DNA from: Verrucomicrobiota bacterium
Lineage (GTDB): Bacteria > Chlamydiota > Chlamydiia > Chlamydiales > Rhabdochlamydiaceae
Length of the DNA stretch: 60,239 bases
NCBI GenBank assembly: GCA_018239985.1
Contig: JAFEGK010000002.1
Span: forward strand, 951-61,189
Direction: 5' to 3'
Part shown: positions 1 through 7,518 of the stretch, piece after piece
Position numbering within the stretch: position 1 is the stretch's first letter
Layout of the letters: each line of letters opens with the position of its first letter
Translations under genes and position numbers: made by a program
Notes under the pieces: generated by a model
Seen by the model: only the letters and a program-made list of their open reading frames with translations
Told to the model about the DNA's origin: nothing
Databases searched by the model: none

Positions 1-55
1 TCTATGGTAAGCTATCTAGAGAATAGGTTTTACAACACTCTCTAAGGGCAGCCCC

Positions 56-2629
56 CTATATTTTATTCCCCATATCGTATTTTGTCTCAATGACATTACC
101 TTTAGCATCATAGGCTTTCTTGACACCATTGAGCTTGTCATCGACAAATGTTTGCAGGATCTTAGGTTTGCCGTTGTCGTAATATTTGTTCAGCTTCCCA
201 TGGCGCAATCCCTCTTTAAATTCTCCTTCAAAAACGAGAACGCCATCCTTATTCCACTCTTGGTATAGGCCGTGCTTCTCCCCATTCTTATAGAAGGCTA
301 GGGCGGCAAGTTTGCCATTATCAAAATAGCACTTTTCTTCCCCCTCTTTGAGGTCATTGACATAGGTCACTTCACGCAAAAGTTTTCCATTCGGATGGTA
401 CTCTTTGGCAGGACCGTTGCGCAGATCATTCTTAAATTCGAAAGTTGCGACAACTTTCCCCTGCTCTGAATAAACCGTCGCCGTCCCCTCTTTTTTACCC
501 TCTTTGAAGTAGGTAACGCCCATTTTAGCTCCAGCTTGGTTATACTCAATCGCTTCGCCTTCAGGAACGTCATTCACATAATTGACTTCAAATCCTTTCA
601 CCCGTCCGAAAAATTGATCGGGAGGATAATAGATCTCGTGTGGTCCATTCTTTTTATTGTTTTTATATTGAAAGACCACTTCACGGCCATCTTGACCTCG
701 CTCAAAAAAACGTCCATTTAGCTTTCCATTGGCATACCATGCCTCTTCTAGAAGCTCTCCCTCTTCGCTCCAGAGGGCTTTTAGCCCATCGAGCTGCCCA
801 TTTTTATAGGTTAGCGAGGTCTGGGTAGCCCCATTTGGATAGTAACTAAGCTGATCACCATGGAACTGCCCATCACTGGCATAACGGAAGACCCGGGCAA
901 GCTGCCCCTCTTTCTCTCCCTCTTTCGGAGGGAAGAACTCCTTGTGTTCACCAATAGGGGTGTTCATGGAATAGAATTTACTCAGCCGAAGCGACCCATC
1001 TTCATACCACCCTTTCACCTCTCCGTCGATCTTGTCTTCTTTGTAGGTAGCCACTGTTTTGAGCTTTCCATTTTCAAAATACTCTTCAGCTTTCCCTTCT
1101 CTTTTACCCTCTTTAAAATTGACCACTTCATGCGGTTTATTTTTATCGAAGAAGGAGCGGATGCAGCCATCGGGCAAATCCCCTTTGTAGGTACCATCGA
1201 AGACTAGCACACCATTTTCATTCCATTGCTGATGCTGCCCCTCCTTTTTCCCTTCGGCAAACGACCCTTGAAACTTCAGCTTGCCATTCTGATGCCACTC
1301 TTTTTGCAATTTATCATGCTTATCAGAGGCAAAGCACTCTTCAAACTGGGGCTTACCATCTTCGAAATAACGAAAAGCAGGACCATTTTTCTCTCCATTA
1401 GCATAGTGAACGGTGATGGCCAGTTTTCCGTTTTCGTACCACTCTTCGTAAAGCCCTTCCCGCTTGTTATCTTTATAGACGACATGCATTTTGCATTGTC
1501 CGCTTGGGAAGTATTCAAACTGTTCACCATCTAGCTTGCCGTTGATGTAGTGATATTTGGTTTTGAGCTTTCCATCGTCATACCACTCAAGGAAATCCCC
1601 ATCGCGTTGATCTTTAACTAGAGAATATTCGGCAATTTTTTGCCCCTCTGAATTGTATTTTCTAATTGGCTCAACTAATTCTCCATCTGGATTGTACTTT
1701 GCACTATAGGCTTGTTTTCCATTGGGATGATTACGCCAATGGGTCCCCTGGGGAATCCCAAGCGCATATTCTCCCTCACCGATCAGTTTCCCATCTTCGG
1801 CAAAAAACTGTTCCGTCCCATGCATTTTTCCATCGCGGAACCTAACTTTATAGCTCTCTTTTCCATTGGGGTAATATTTGATCAAGGAGCCGACTGGCTG
1901 TCCATTTTGGAAATCTTGAACAGCGATCATATTCCGATTTTCATCGTAAGCAACAAAAGCGGGAGTCCGCCCATCGGAGCTGAGCACTCCATTTTCATAA
2001 CGACGGCTAGACTTTAAAGCCCCATTTTGGTGCCATTCCAAAGCCGTCCCGGTGCGGACACCGTCAACATGGGGAATTAAAAAGGCCCGTTGTTCGTTCT
2101 GATAGTAATGGACTAAATCACCCACTACTTTCCCTTTCTCAAAAGTAGCCTCTTCAGCTTTTTTACCATCTTCATAGAATGTAATTGATTTGCCATGCTG
2201 CAAGCCATCTTTATAATACGAAACCGCTTGTAGTTTTCCATTCGGATAATAGGCTTGCACTTGGCCATTTAGAACACCCCGATCAAATTGAGCCACTTTT
2301 TCGACTTTGCCATCGGTATAAAAGGTGACACTAGCTCCGTGGGGGACAATCGTATTTTTCCAAGCGGTATGACCTGGCGATCCCTCTTCGACGACGATCA
2401 GGTCCATCTCACTGCGCAGTTGGCCGCTCGGATAATATTGTAATTGTTTGATGGGGATCTCTTTTTGGCTATCGTCTTCATCATAGAAGACTACGGTTTT
2501 GGGGACCCCTTCATTGTGCTGATCCATGATCTTGGGTCGCCATGTAGGCTCCCTCCGTTTCAGATTGATCCCGTCTTGAGCAAACCCGCAAATAGTGAGT
2601 AGCAAGAGTGCGAATTTCAAAAAATGCAT
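56..2629 (-). CDS. Exported MORN_2-repeat protein, 857 aa
   Basis: The first 18 residues (MHFLKFALLLLTICGFAQ) form a typical Sec signal peptide. The rest is built from roughly thirty degenerate repeats of about 22-24 residues with cores such as YPNGKL and YKDGxxxG, which is the MORN_2 / YwqK-like repeat (PF07661-type). Such repeats form extended beta-hairpin arrays; in bacteria they occur in surface or secreted proteins and their ligands are mostly unknown. The start is supported by a GAGGAG ribosome binding site about 8 bases before the ATG. No enzymatic domain is visible. It is transcribed alone and lies at the window edge. Likely location is periplasm, cell surface or secreted. Family is clear; function is not. 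Confidence 0.85.
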   Translation of the reverse strand: MHFLKFALLLLTICGFAQDGINLKRREPTWRPKIMDQHNEGVPKTVVFYDEDDSQKEIPIKQLQYYPSGQLRSEMDLIVVEEGSPGHTAWKNTIVPHGASVTFYTDGKVEKVAQFDRGVLNGQVQAYYPNGKLQAVSYYKDGLQHGKSITFYEDGKKAEEATFEKGKVVGDLVHYYQNEQRAFLIPHVDGVRTGTALEWHQNGALKSSRRYENGVLSSDGRTPAFVAYDENRNMIAVQDFQNGQPVGSLIKYYPNGKESYKVRFRDGKMHGTEQFFAEDGKLIGEGEYALGIPQGTHWRNHPNGKQAYSAKYNPDGELVEPIRKYNSEGQKIAEYSLVKDQRDGDFLEWYDDGKLKTKYHYINGKLDGEQFEYFPSGQCKMHVVYKDNKREGLYEEWYENGKLAITVHYANGEKNGPAFRYFEDGKPQFEECFASDKHDKLQKEWHQNGKLKFQGSFAEGKKEGQHQQWNENGVLVFDGTYKGDLPDGCIRSFFDKNKPHEVVNFKEGKREGKAEEYFENGKLKTVATYKEDKIDGEVKGWYEDGSLRLSKFYSMNTPIGEHKEFFPPKEGEKEGQLARVFRYASDGQFHGDQLSYYPNGATQTSLTYKNGQLDGLKALWSEEGELLEEAWYANGKLNGRFFERGQDGREVVFQYKNNKKNGPHEIYYPPDQFFGRVKGFEVNYVNDVPEGEAIEYNQAGAKMGVTYFKEGKKEGTATVYSEQGKVVATFEFKNDLRNGPAKEYHPNGKLLREVTYVNDLKEGEEKCYFDNGKLAALAFYKNGEKHGLYQEWNKDGVLVFEGEFKEGLRHGKLNKYYDNGKPKILQTFVDDKLNGVKKAYDAKGNVIETKYDMGNKI

Positions 2630-2703
2630 ACCTATTCTCCTCTATGGAAACTTGTCCTAGAGAATACTTGAAAGGGAAAAAAAAGGCCAGGGATTGGTGA
2701 ATA

Positions 2704-2725
2704 GGCGCAATGAAAAACTTGCGCC
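2704..2725 (-). terminator. Hairpin downstream of the small membrane-protein gene
   Basis: Perfect 7-bp stem (GGCGCAA / TTGCGCC) with an 8-base loop, just after the stop of the gene ending at 2733. No immediate T run follows on the minus strand; the T-rich stretch is about 25 bases further on, so intrinsic termination is only possible. Confidence 0.4.
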
Positions 2726-2732
2726 CTAATAT

Positions 2733-3110
2733 TTACTTATAGAAACCAGCCCAAATGAGGATAAGGCCCCAAACTAGCGGGACAATTCCCATCACTTTTG
2801 TCCATTTATTCCGATCATAATAGAATTTGACCAGCACCTGGGGCATAAAGAACCCTAGAAGGGCACGAATGAAAAAGGCCCATCCGAGCAGGGTGACAAA
2901 GAAAAAGACGTCCATTCTCCAGCCGTTATAGCTAGTGATCAGGAACAAACCCACCACTAAATTTAATACTGAGCTGTTGTATAGAGCAGCAGGCGAATTT
3001 TTCATCGCAGTCAAAATTTTTTGTAGATTATCGGTATAGAGTAACATCCATAATCCGATAATTGCTAAACTTGGGCCAAATACTTTGGCCAACATTAAAG
3101 CAGAATCCAT
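2733..3110 (-). CDS. Small integral membrane protein with about four helices
   Basis: A 125-residue protein made almost entirely of hydrophobic segments, at about residues 8-26, 46-60, 68-88 and 105-123, separated by short polar loops, for example around YYDRNKWTK. No catalytic motif is visible and I do not recognise the family. The start is well supported: GGAGGAATGAGTT precedes the ATG. It lies downstream of the palindromic element at 3131-3309, which separates it from the PEBP gene, so it is probably its own transcription unit. A small inner-membrane protein of unknown role is the most that can be said. Confidence 0.75.
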   Translation of the reverse strand: MDSALMLAKVFGPSLAIIGLWMLLYTDNLQKILTAMKNSPAALYNSSVLNLVVGLFLITSYNGWRMDVFFFVTLLGWAFFIRALLGFFMPQVLVKFYYDRNKWTKVMGIVPLVWGLILIWAGFYK

Positions 3111-3130
3111 AACTCATTCCTCCAACTGAA

Positions 3131-3309
3131 ACTTAGAGACTGTCCACAAACTCAGTTTCAGCGAATTTTCGGGTTCTTTTGAGCCGATTTTCGATTCAAA
3201 TTTTGGGGGTAATATCACTCTTCGAATATGACCCCCAAAATTTGAATCGAAAATCGGCCAAAATAATCCCGAAAATTGGCGAAACCTGGGTTTGTGGACA
3301 GTCTCTTAT
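3131..3309. mobile_element. MITE-like long imperfect palindrome with TTA flanks
   Basis: Two arms of about 80 bases are near-perfect reverse complements around a 20-base centre (3211-3230). The inner 28 bases (3183-3210 and 3231-3258) match exactly. The outer ends begin GAGACTGTCCACAAAC at 3135 and end with its reverse complement at 3305. Both ends are flanked by TTA, as expected for a short target-site duplication. No transposase is encoded. IS5-related groups make 3-4 bp TA-containing duplications, so this could be a non-autonomous derivative of such an element; that family link is inference. Confidence 0.65.
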
Positions 3310-3349
3310 ACCCGTTCCGTTTGGGTGCCTTTGAAACGGAACGGGTATA
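3307..3349. repeat. Palindromic TATACCCGTTCCGTTT repeat
   Basis: Perfect 16-base arms (3307-3322 and 3334-3349) separated by 11 bases, directly abutting the MITE-like element. The core TATACCCGTTCCG occurs again, unpaired, at 15499 and 60216, so it is a dispersed repeat. It could be the end of a mobile element, a protein-binding site or a terminator-like structure. Confidence 0.65.
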
Positions 3350-3411
3350 TACCCAAAAAAACCGAATTTGAAGACACCCTCTCAGCTTGTTTCGGTATAA
3401 TTTCTCAGCCG

Positions 3412-3443
3412 ATTGTTGGTCAAGGTGTTTTTTCACCAACAAT
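3412..3443 (-). terminator. Hairpin after the PEBP gene
   Basis: Perfect 9-base arms (ATTGTTGGT / ACCAACAAT) with a 14-base loop, starting directly after the PEBP stop codon. No T run follows on the minus strand, so it may act in mRNA stability rather than intrinsic termination. Confidence 0.35.
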
Positions 3444-3444
3444 A

Positions 3445-3903
3445 TTATTTTCTCTGTAGTTTATAAGTCCCCATCAATTCAGCCTTCGCAATGATGTGGC
3501 CTTCGATTTTCTTCTCAACATCCTCTTTATTTAATCCTTTTTCCCACTCCGGCATGAAATCGAGCGCATAAAGGGTGAAGAAATAGCGGTGCTCTCGATC
3601 TGGGGGGCAAGGGCCCATATAAGCTGTCCTCATATTGGTTCCGCGGCCATGGGTTCCGGGTGGGCGAGAGTGCTCAGCAATCCCTTTGCTGCTCGGAGGA
3701 ATCTCATAAACAATCCAGTGGACCCAGAGGCCGTCAGGGCGAATGTTAGTGGGGACATCGGGGTCGGTCATCATCAAGACAAGACTTTTTGCCTCTTTGG
3801 GAACTTCGTGAAAATCGACAGGGGGATTCCAATCATATCCTTCACATGTATAGATCGATGGTATCGGCTCCCCATGTTTAAACTTTGGGCTTGTTATACG
3901 CAT
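3445..3903 (-). CDS. YbhB/YbcL-type phosphatidylethanolamine-binding (PEBP) family protein
   Basis: A 152-residue protein spanning the whole PEBP fold. It has the ligand-pocket signature DPDVP near residue 50, the GRGTNMR turn, and the GPCPPDREHRYFFTLYALD segment that carries the conserved histidine. Bacterial members bind small anionic or lipid ligands; their physiological role is mostly unresolved. The ATG at 3903 is chosen over an upstream in-frame codon because AAGGAG lies 7 bases before it and it leaves no overlap with the pseudopilin gene upstream. There is no signal peptide, so it is probably cytosolic. It follows the type II secretion genes on the same strand with a 14-base gap and could be co-transcribed. 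Confidence 0.9.
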   Translation of the reverse strand: MRITSPKFKHGEPIPSIYTCEGYDWNPPVDFHEVPKEAKSLVLMMTDPDVPTNIRPDGLWVHWIVYEIPPSSKGIAEHSRPPGTHGRGTNMRTAYMGPCPPDREHRYFFTLYALDFMPEWEKGLNKEDVEKKIEGHIIAKAELMGTYKLQRK

Positions 3904-3917
3904 TGGTTTCTCCTTAA

Positions 3918-4382
3918 TTACAGTTTCTTCAATTCTATACAAAGGGGGGTCGTTAAGTCCAGAATTACCCCGCGATCCTCTGTTTGCAAGAAAGTGATTT
4001 TCTCGGCTGGGCCGACTCTGCCAGAGGGGTGTAGATGCAGGGACAACTTGTCTACCTTTTTTTTCCCATTTTTGATTTCAATGACCCCTGTCAAATCAAC
4101 CGACTTATCAATGAAACAGAGGAGGGGGTCATCAGAATAGAAAGAACATTCATACTTGCCATCTTTATTGACAATATGCAAGTCGATATCGACCCGATCA
4201 GAAAGGGCGACGAGCTGAGCTTTGCGCAACTGAGCAAAAAAATGGCTCATATTTCGATCAAAATGATGGATCGCCATCATCCCTTTCATTTGCCAACCAA
4301 TTCCAACTGCCGCAAGGCCTAAGATTGCGATGCAAACGACAATTTCAAGTAGTGTAAAGAGTCTACGGCTCTTGTACGACAT
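3918..4382 (-). CDS. GspH-like minor pseudopilin of the type II secretion system
   Basis: A 154-residue protein with a type IV pilin-like N-terminus: short basic leader (MSYKSRR), then LFTLLEIVVCIAILGLAAVG, with Glu at position +5 of the mature form and a long hydrophobic helix. The globular part (about residues 35-154) is beta-rich and fits a GspH/GspI-like minor pseudopilin. It overlaps the end of gspG by 20 bases, so the two are translationally coupled. The residue before the expected cleavage site is Leu, not the usual Gly, which is unusual for prepilin peptidase substrates. Being a pseudopilin is well supported; the exact subtype is less sure. Confidence 0.75.
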   Translation of the reverse strand: MSYKSRRLFTLLEIVVCIAILGLAAVGIGWQMKGMMAIHHFDRNMSHFFAQLRKAQLVALSDRVDIDLHIVNKDGKYECSFYSDDPLLCFIDKSVDLTGVIEIKNGKKKVDKLSLHLHPSGRVGPAEKITFLQTEDRGVILDLTTPLCIELKKL

Positions 4383-4755
4383 ACCCTCTTTCTTTTGTTT
4401 TTTTCGCCTTGTGGGCGTCTAGTTTTGCTGAGGTGACTTCAACTCCAGTATCCTCGCTCACGGTGATCTCGAGTTTTTTTCCCCACCCGTCTTTCATTAA
4501 ACTATCGACATTTTTCACGACACCTTGAGCTTCAAGTATCCCTTTCACATTTGCATTAATCTTCGCGGCGGAGACTCCTCTGGCAAGTTCTAGTTCAAGC
4601 AAATCCTTTATCCTAACAATTGCTTGCTCTGTTTTGAAGGCTTTTCCCTCTTCCAAACTCCCTTTCATGCTATAGCTAACGATGCCACCAATAAGGCCGA
4701 TTAAAAAAATCACGATCATGATTTCGAGAAGGGTGAATGTCCTTTTTTGCTTCAT
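4363..4755 (-). CDS. gspG: Major pseudopilin GspG of the type II secretion system
   Basis: A 130-residue protein starting with a basic leader (MKQKR) then TFTLLEIMIVIFLIGLIGG, the type III signal sequence and N-terminal helix of pseudopilins. The segment DGWGKKLEI near residue 87 corresponds to the conserved DPWG region of GspG. GspG polymerises into the periplasmic pseudopilus that pushes substrates through the secretin. Position -1 relative to the predicted cleavage site is Thr instead of Gly. Located directly downstream of gspF (9-base gap) and overlapping the gspH-like gene, as in chlamydial gspD-E-F-G clusters. Confidence 0.85.
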   Translation of the reverse strand: MKQKRTFTLLEIMIVIFLIGLIGGIVSYSMKGSLEEGKAFKTEQAIVRIKDLLELELARGVSAAKINANVKGILEAQGVVKNVDSLMKDGWGKKLEITVSEDTGVEVTSAKLDAHKAKKTKERGYVVQEP

Positions 4756-4764
4756 ATTGCCTCA

Positions 4765-5949
4765 TTAGTTAGAAATTAATGAGCTCACATCGGTGAGCGG
4801 TAGAAGGATAGATAATACGACCAAACCGACAATTCCGCCAAGGATTATTAAAAGGGCAGGCTGCAGAAAGGTGGTGATGTGGGAGAGGTTTCTCTCTAGC
4901 TCTTGATCGTAAATATCAGATAGGCTCTCAAGCATTTCAGGTAGCTTGCCGGTCTCCTCGGCAATCGCCAGCATCCGGGTGACTAATGGGGGAACCTGAG
5001 CCGATTTTTTCAATTCTTGGCTAAGTGATTTCCCTTCGATCACCCGTTTTTGGGCTTCGTCAATCGCCTCTTCCAATAGGGCATGCTTCATCACTTTTCG
5101 GCTAATGGCAAGGGCTGTGACTAGGGGGACCCCACCAAAAAGGAGGATCGAAGTGCTTCGACAAAACCGGATAAGCGCCGCCTGGCTGACGATCGTTGTT
5201 AATAAGGGAATTTTTTGAAGCAGCTGCTGAAAGACCAGCCTTCCTTGCGGCTGTTTAAAAAAGTAGGTGAGTCCTGCAATAGCGGCGCTAACTCCGAGTA
5301 AAATGCTGAGGTAGGATCTTTGCAGTCCGCGGCTCATGCTTAAAACGATTTGGGTCAGGGGATGGAGCGATCTTCCTTCAAAAAGTTCACTCATCGAGGG
5401 GATAATAAAAATGAGTAGTCCGATCACAACTAGGAAGCAAAATACCCCTAAAAAGGCAGGATAGGCCATCGCACTGACTAGCTGTTTTTTGAGTTTTTGT
5501 CGTCTCTGGATCAGGTCATACAATTGCTTAAAAGACCAGGCCAAGGCGCCGGTTCTCTCCCCAGCTTCTGCTAAGGTGATGTAGATCGGATCGAAGGATT
5601 TGGGGTAGGTTTTTAGAATGGTAGATAGTTGTTGTCCGCTTTTGAGTTTGTCACAAAGATCGAGAAAAAGGGGATGAGCCCGATTGCGTCGATATTTTTC
5701 TTCAATTGTCAGCAGGCTTTCGTAGAGGGGAAGCCCTGATCCAAGAAGTTGGGATAATTCTCGAGTAAATGCGAGAAGCATTGCGGAATTAAGGCTGATC
5801 TCTTTCTTATTTTCGAGCAGACTTAACTTCGTGACAAGGATCTTCTCACGTCTTAGTCTTTCTTTAGCGAGCTCGTAAGAATCGGCGTCGATGACTCCAC
5901 TGACTTTCGTTCCGGTTTCGGTGAGAGCTCGATAACGAAAAATCGGCAT
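4765..5949 (-). CDS. gspF: Type II secretion inner-membrane platform protein GspF
   Basis: A 394-residue protein with the standard GspF/PilC layout: an N-terminal cytosolic region (MPIFRYRALTETGTKVSG), a first T2SSF domain with ELSQLLGSGLPLYESL, transmembrane segments around residues 170-190 and 215-232, a second T2SSF domain (STSILLFGGVPLVTAL; IAEETGKLPEML), and a C-terminal membrane helix (LLIILGGIVGLVVLSILLPL). GspF connects the cytosolic ATPase GspE to the pseudopilus in the inner membrane. The start lies 3 bases after the gspE stop, so it is part of the same operon. Length is normal for the family. Confidence 0.93.
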   Translation of the reverse strand: MPIFRYRALTETGTKVSGVIDADSYELAKERLRREKILVTKLSLLENKKEISLNSAMLLAFTRELSQLLGSGLPLYESLLTIEEKYRRNRAHPLFLDLCDKLKSGQQLSTILKTYPKSFDPIYITLAEAGERTGALAWSFKQLYDLIQRRQKLKKQLVSAMAYPAFLGVFCFLVVIGLLIFIIPSMSELFEGRSLHPLTQIVLSMSRGLQRSYLSILLGVSAAIAGLTYFFKQPQGRLVFQQLLQKIPLLTTIVSQAALIRFCRSTSILLFGGVPLVTALAISRKVMKHALLEEAIDEAQKRVIEGKSLSQELKKSAQVPPLVTRMLAIAEETGKLPEMLESLSDIYDQELERNLSHITTFLQPALLIILGGIVGLVVLSILLPLTDVSSLISN

Positions 5950-5952
5950 CGT

Positions 5953-7518
5953 TTATTCCTCGCAACCACGGGTGACACGCAGAACTTCAGCGGTGGTGGT
6001 CAGCCCTTGAGCCACAAGAACCCCGCCGTCTTGACGCAAGGTGCGCATTCCCTCCTCTATCGCTACTTTCTGCAATGAGGAACTATCTACTGTTTCCACT
6101 AATTTCCTCCTCAGATGGCCGCTCATCGGCATTAATTCGTAGATTCCAAGTCTTCCTTTATATCCAGTCTCATAGCAATCGGGACAGCCCTTGCCGTAAT
6201 AGAGTTTTTTGACAGGATCCTCAAGCCCTAAATTCTGCAATTCTACCTCTGTTGGCTCATAGCTTGTCTTGCATTTAGGACAGATTTGCCGAACCAGTCT
6301 CTGGGCCAAGACGGCAATCACGGATGAGGAGAGGAGATACGGCTCGATTCCCATATCGACCAGGCGTGTGAGCGCAGATGGGGCGTCGTTAGTGTGGAGT
6401 GTTGTCAACACTAAGTGTCCCGTCAAAGCAGCCTGAATGGCGATTTCAGCCGTCTCCCTATCCCGAATTTCTCCGATCATGATCACATCGGGATCCTGTC
6501 TGAGAATATGCCTGAGCCCTGTAGAAAAGGTGAGGTTGATCTTTGGATTGACGGCGATCTGCGCCATTGCCTGCAGTTTATATTCGACCGGATCTTCGAC
6601 AGTCATGATGTTGGTGTGTGAGGAATTGATTTCTGCAAGAGCGCTGTAGAGTGTGGTGGTTTTCCCGCTTCCAGTAGGTCCGGTAACGAGGACGATCCCC
6701 TCACTGAGGTTGATTAGATTTTTAAATTTTTCTAGGATCGCAGGCCGCATCCCGATCTTATTGAGCCCAAGCATAATGTTGCTCTTATCGAGAATACGAA
6801 GGACGATCCGCTCCCCATAGACAACGGGGATGGTACTAACACGAAAGTCGATTTGACGGTTCCCCAAGCGCAGTTTAATGCGCCCATCCTGAGGCAAGCG
6901 CTGTTCAGCGATGTCTAGACGTGACATCACTTTGATTCTGGCCAGTATTTGCGATTGGTATTCTTTTGGCGGTGTGTGGCGAAGTTGTAGCACTCCATCG
7001 ATCCGATATCTAACTGAAAGACTTGCTTCTAATGGTTCAAAATGGACATCGGAAGCCCCTTGTTGAATGGCTTCTAGCAAAATGGCATTCAGCATCCGGA
7101 TGACGGGGGAATCGGTGCTCTTTTGACCTAGTAGATCGTATCCTTCAGCATCATCTTCAGTTGGATTCCGGCTTCCGTTTTCATTTAGGCTGCTGAAAAG
7201 CTGCGAAGTGGCCTCTTGAGTTTGGTGGTAGCATTGTTCGATGGCAGATTCCAACATTTCTTTGGAAGACAACACGTCTCGCACCTCTTTTCCGGTGAGA
7301 ATCCTCACCTCTTCAAGCACTTCTAGAGCAAGAGGATCTGCAATTGCGACAAAAAGGACGCCCTCTTTACATTCCAAGGGTAAGACAAGGTGGTTCTTTG
7401 CGAATTCATAAGGGAGAATTTGCTCCCGATTTTTGACATAGGGGTACTGGAAGAGCTCTTCCACAACCTGTAGCCCAAAATGGGCGTCACTCATAGTAGT
7501 ATTGTTGTTTTTCACCAA
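5953..7518 (-). CDS. gspE: Type II secretion ATPase GspE
   Basis: A secretion ATPase of about 513-521 residues. Visible motifs are Walker A (GPTGSGKTTT), the Asp box (MTVEDPVEY), Walker B (DPDVIMIGEIRDRETAE), the His box (ALTGHLVLTTLHTNDA), and a C-terminal zinc tetracysteine domain (CPKC then CPDC). The N-terminal region (about residues 1-150) is the GspE N1/N2 domain that docks on the inner-membrane platform. It powers pseudopilus assembly. The start is ambiguous: TTG at 7518 or GTG at 7515 follow an AGGG motif, while the first ATG is at 7494 without a clear binding site. All options overlap the end of gspD, indicating coupling. Confidence 0.95.
   Translation of the reverse strand: MVKNNNTTMSDAHFGLQVVEELFQYPYVKNREQILPYEFAKNHLVLPLECKEGVLFVAIADPLALEVLEEVRILTGKEVRDVLSSKEMLESAIEQCYHQTQEATSQLFSSLNENGSRNPTEDDAEGYDLLGQKSTDSPVIRMLNAILLEAIQQGASDVHFEPLEASLSVRYRIDGVLQLRHTPPKEYQSQILARIKVMSRLDIAEQRLPQDGRIKLRLGNRQIDFRVSTIPVVYGERIVLRILDKSNIMLGLNKIGMRPAILEKFKNLINLSEGIVLVTGPTGSGKTTTLYSALAEINSSHTNIMTVEDPVEYKLQAMAQIAVNPKINLTFSTGLRHILRQDPDVIMIGEIRDRETAEIAIQAALTGHLVLTTLHTNDAPSALTRLVDMGIEPYLLSSSVIAVLAQRLVRQICPKCKTSYEPTEVELQNLGLEDPVKKLYYGKGCPDCYETGYKGRLGIYELMPMSGHLRRKLVETVDSSSLQKVAIEEGMRTLRQDGGVLVAQGLTTTAEVLRVTRGCEE

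Noticed and set aside
1-55. First 55 bases of the window
   Set aside because: No open frame, promoter or convincing hairpin was seen; it is the 3' flank of the MORN_2 gene.
3215-3442. 75-codon minus-strand frame
   Set aside because: It runs through the MITE-like palindrome and the adjacent inverted repeat, has no binding site, and its codons are dictated by the repeats.
3589-4140. 183-codon plus-strand frame
   Set aside because: Antisense to the PEBP and pseudopilin genes, which have clear motifs on the other strand.
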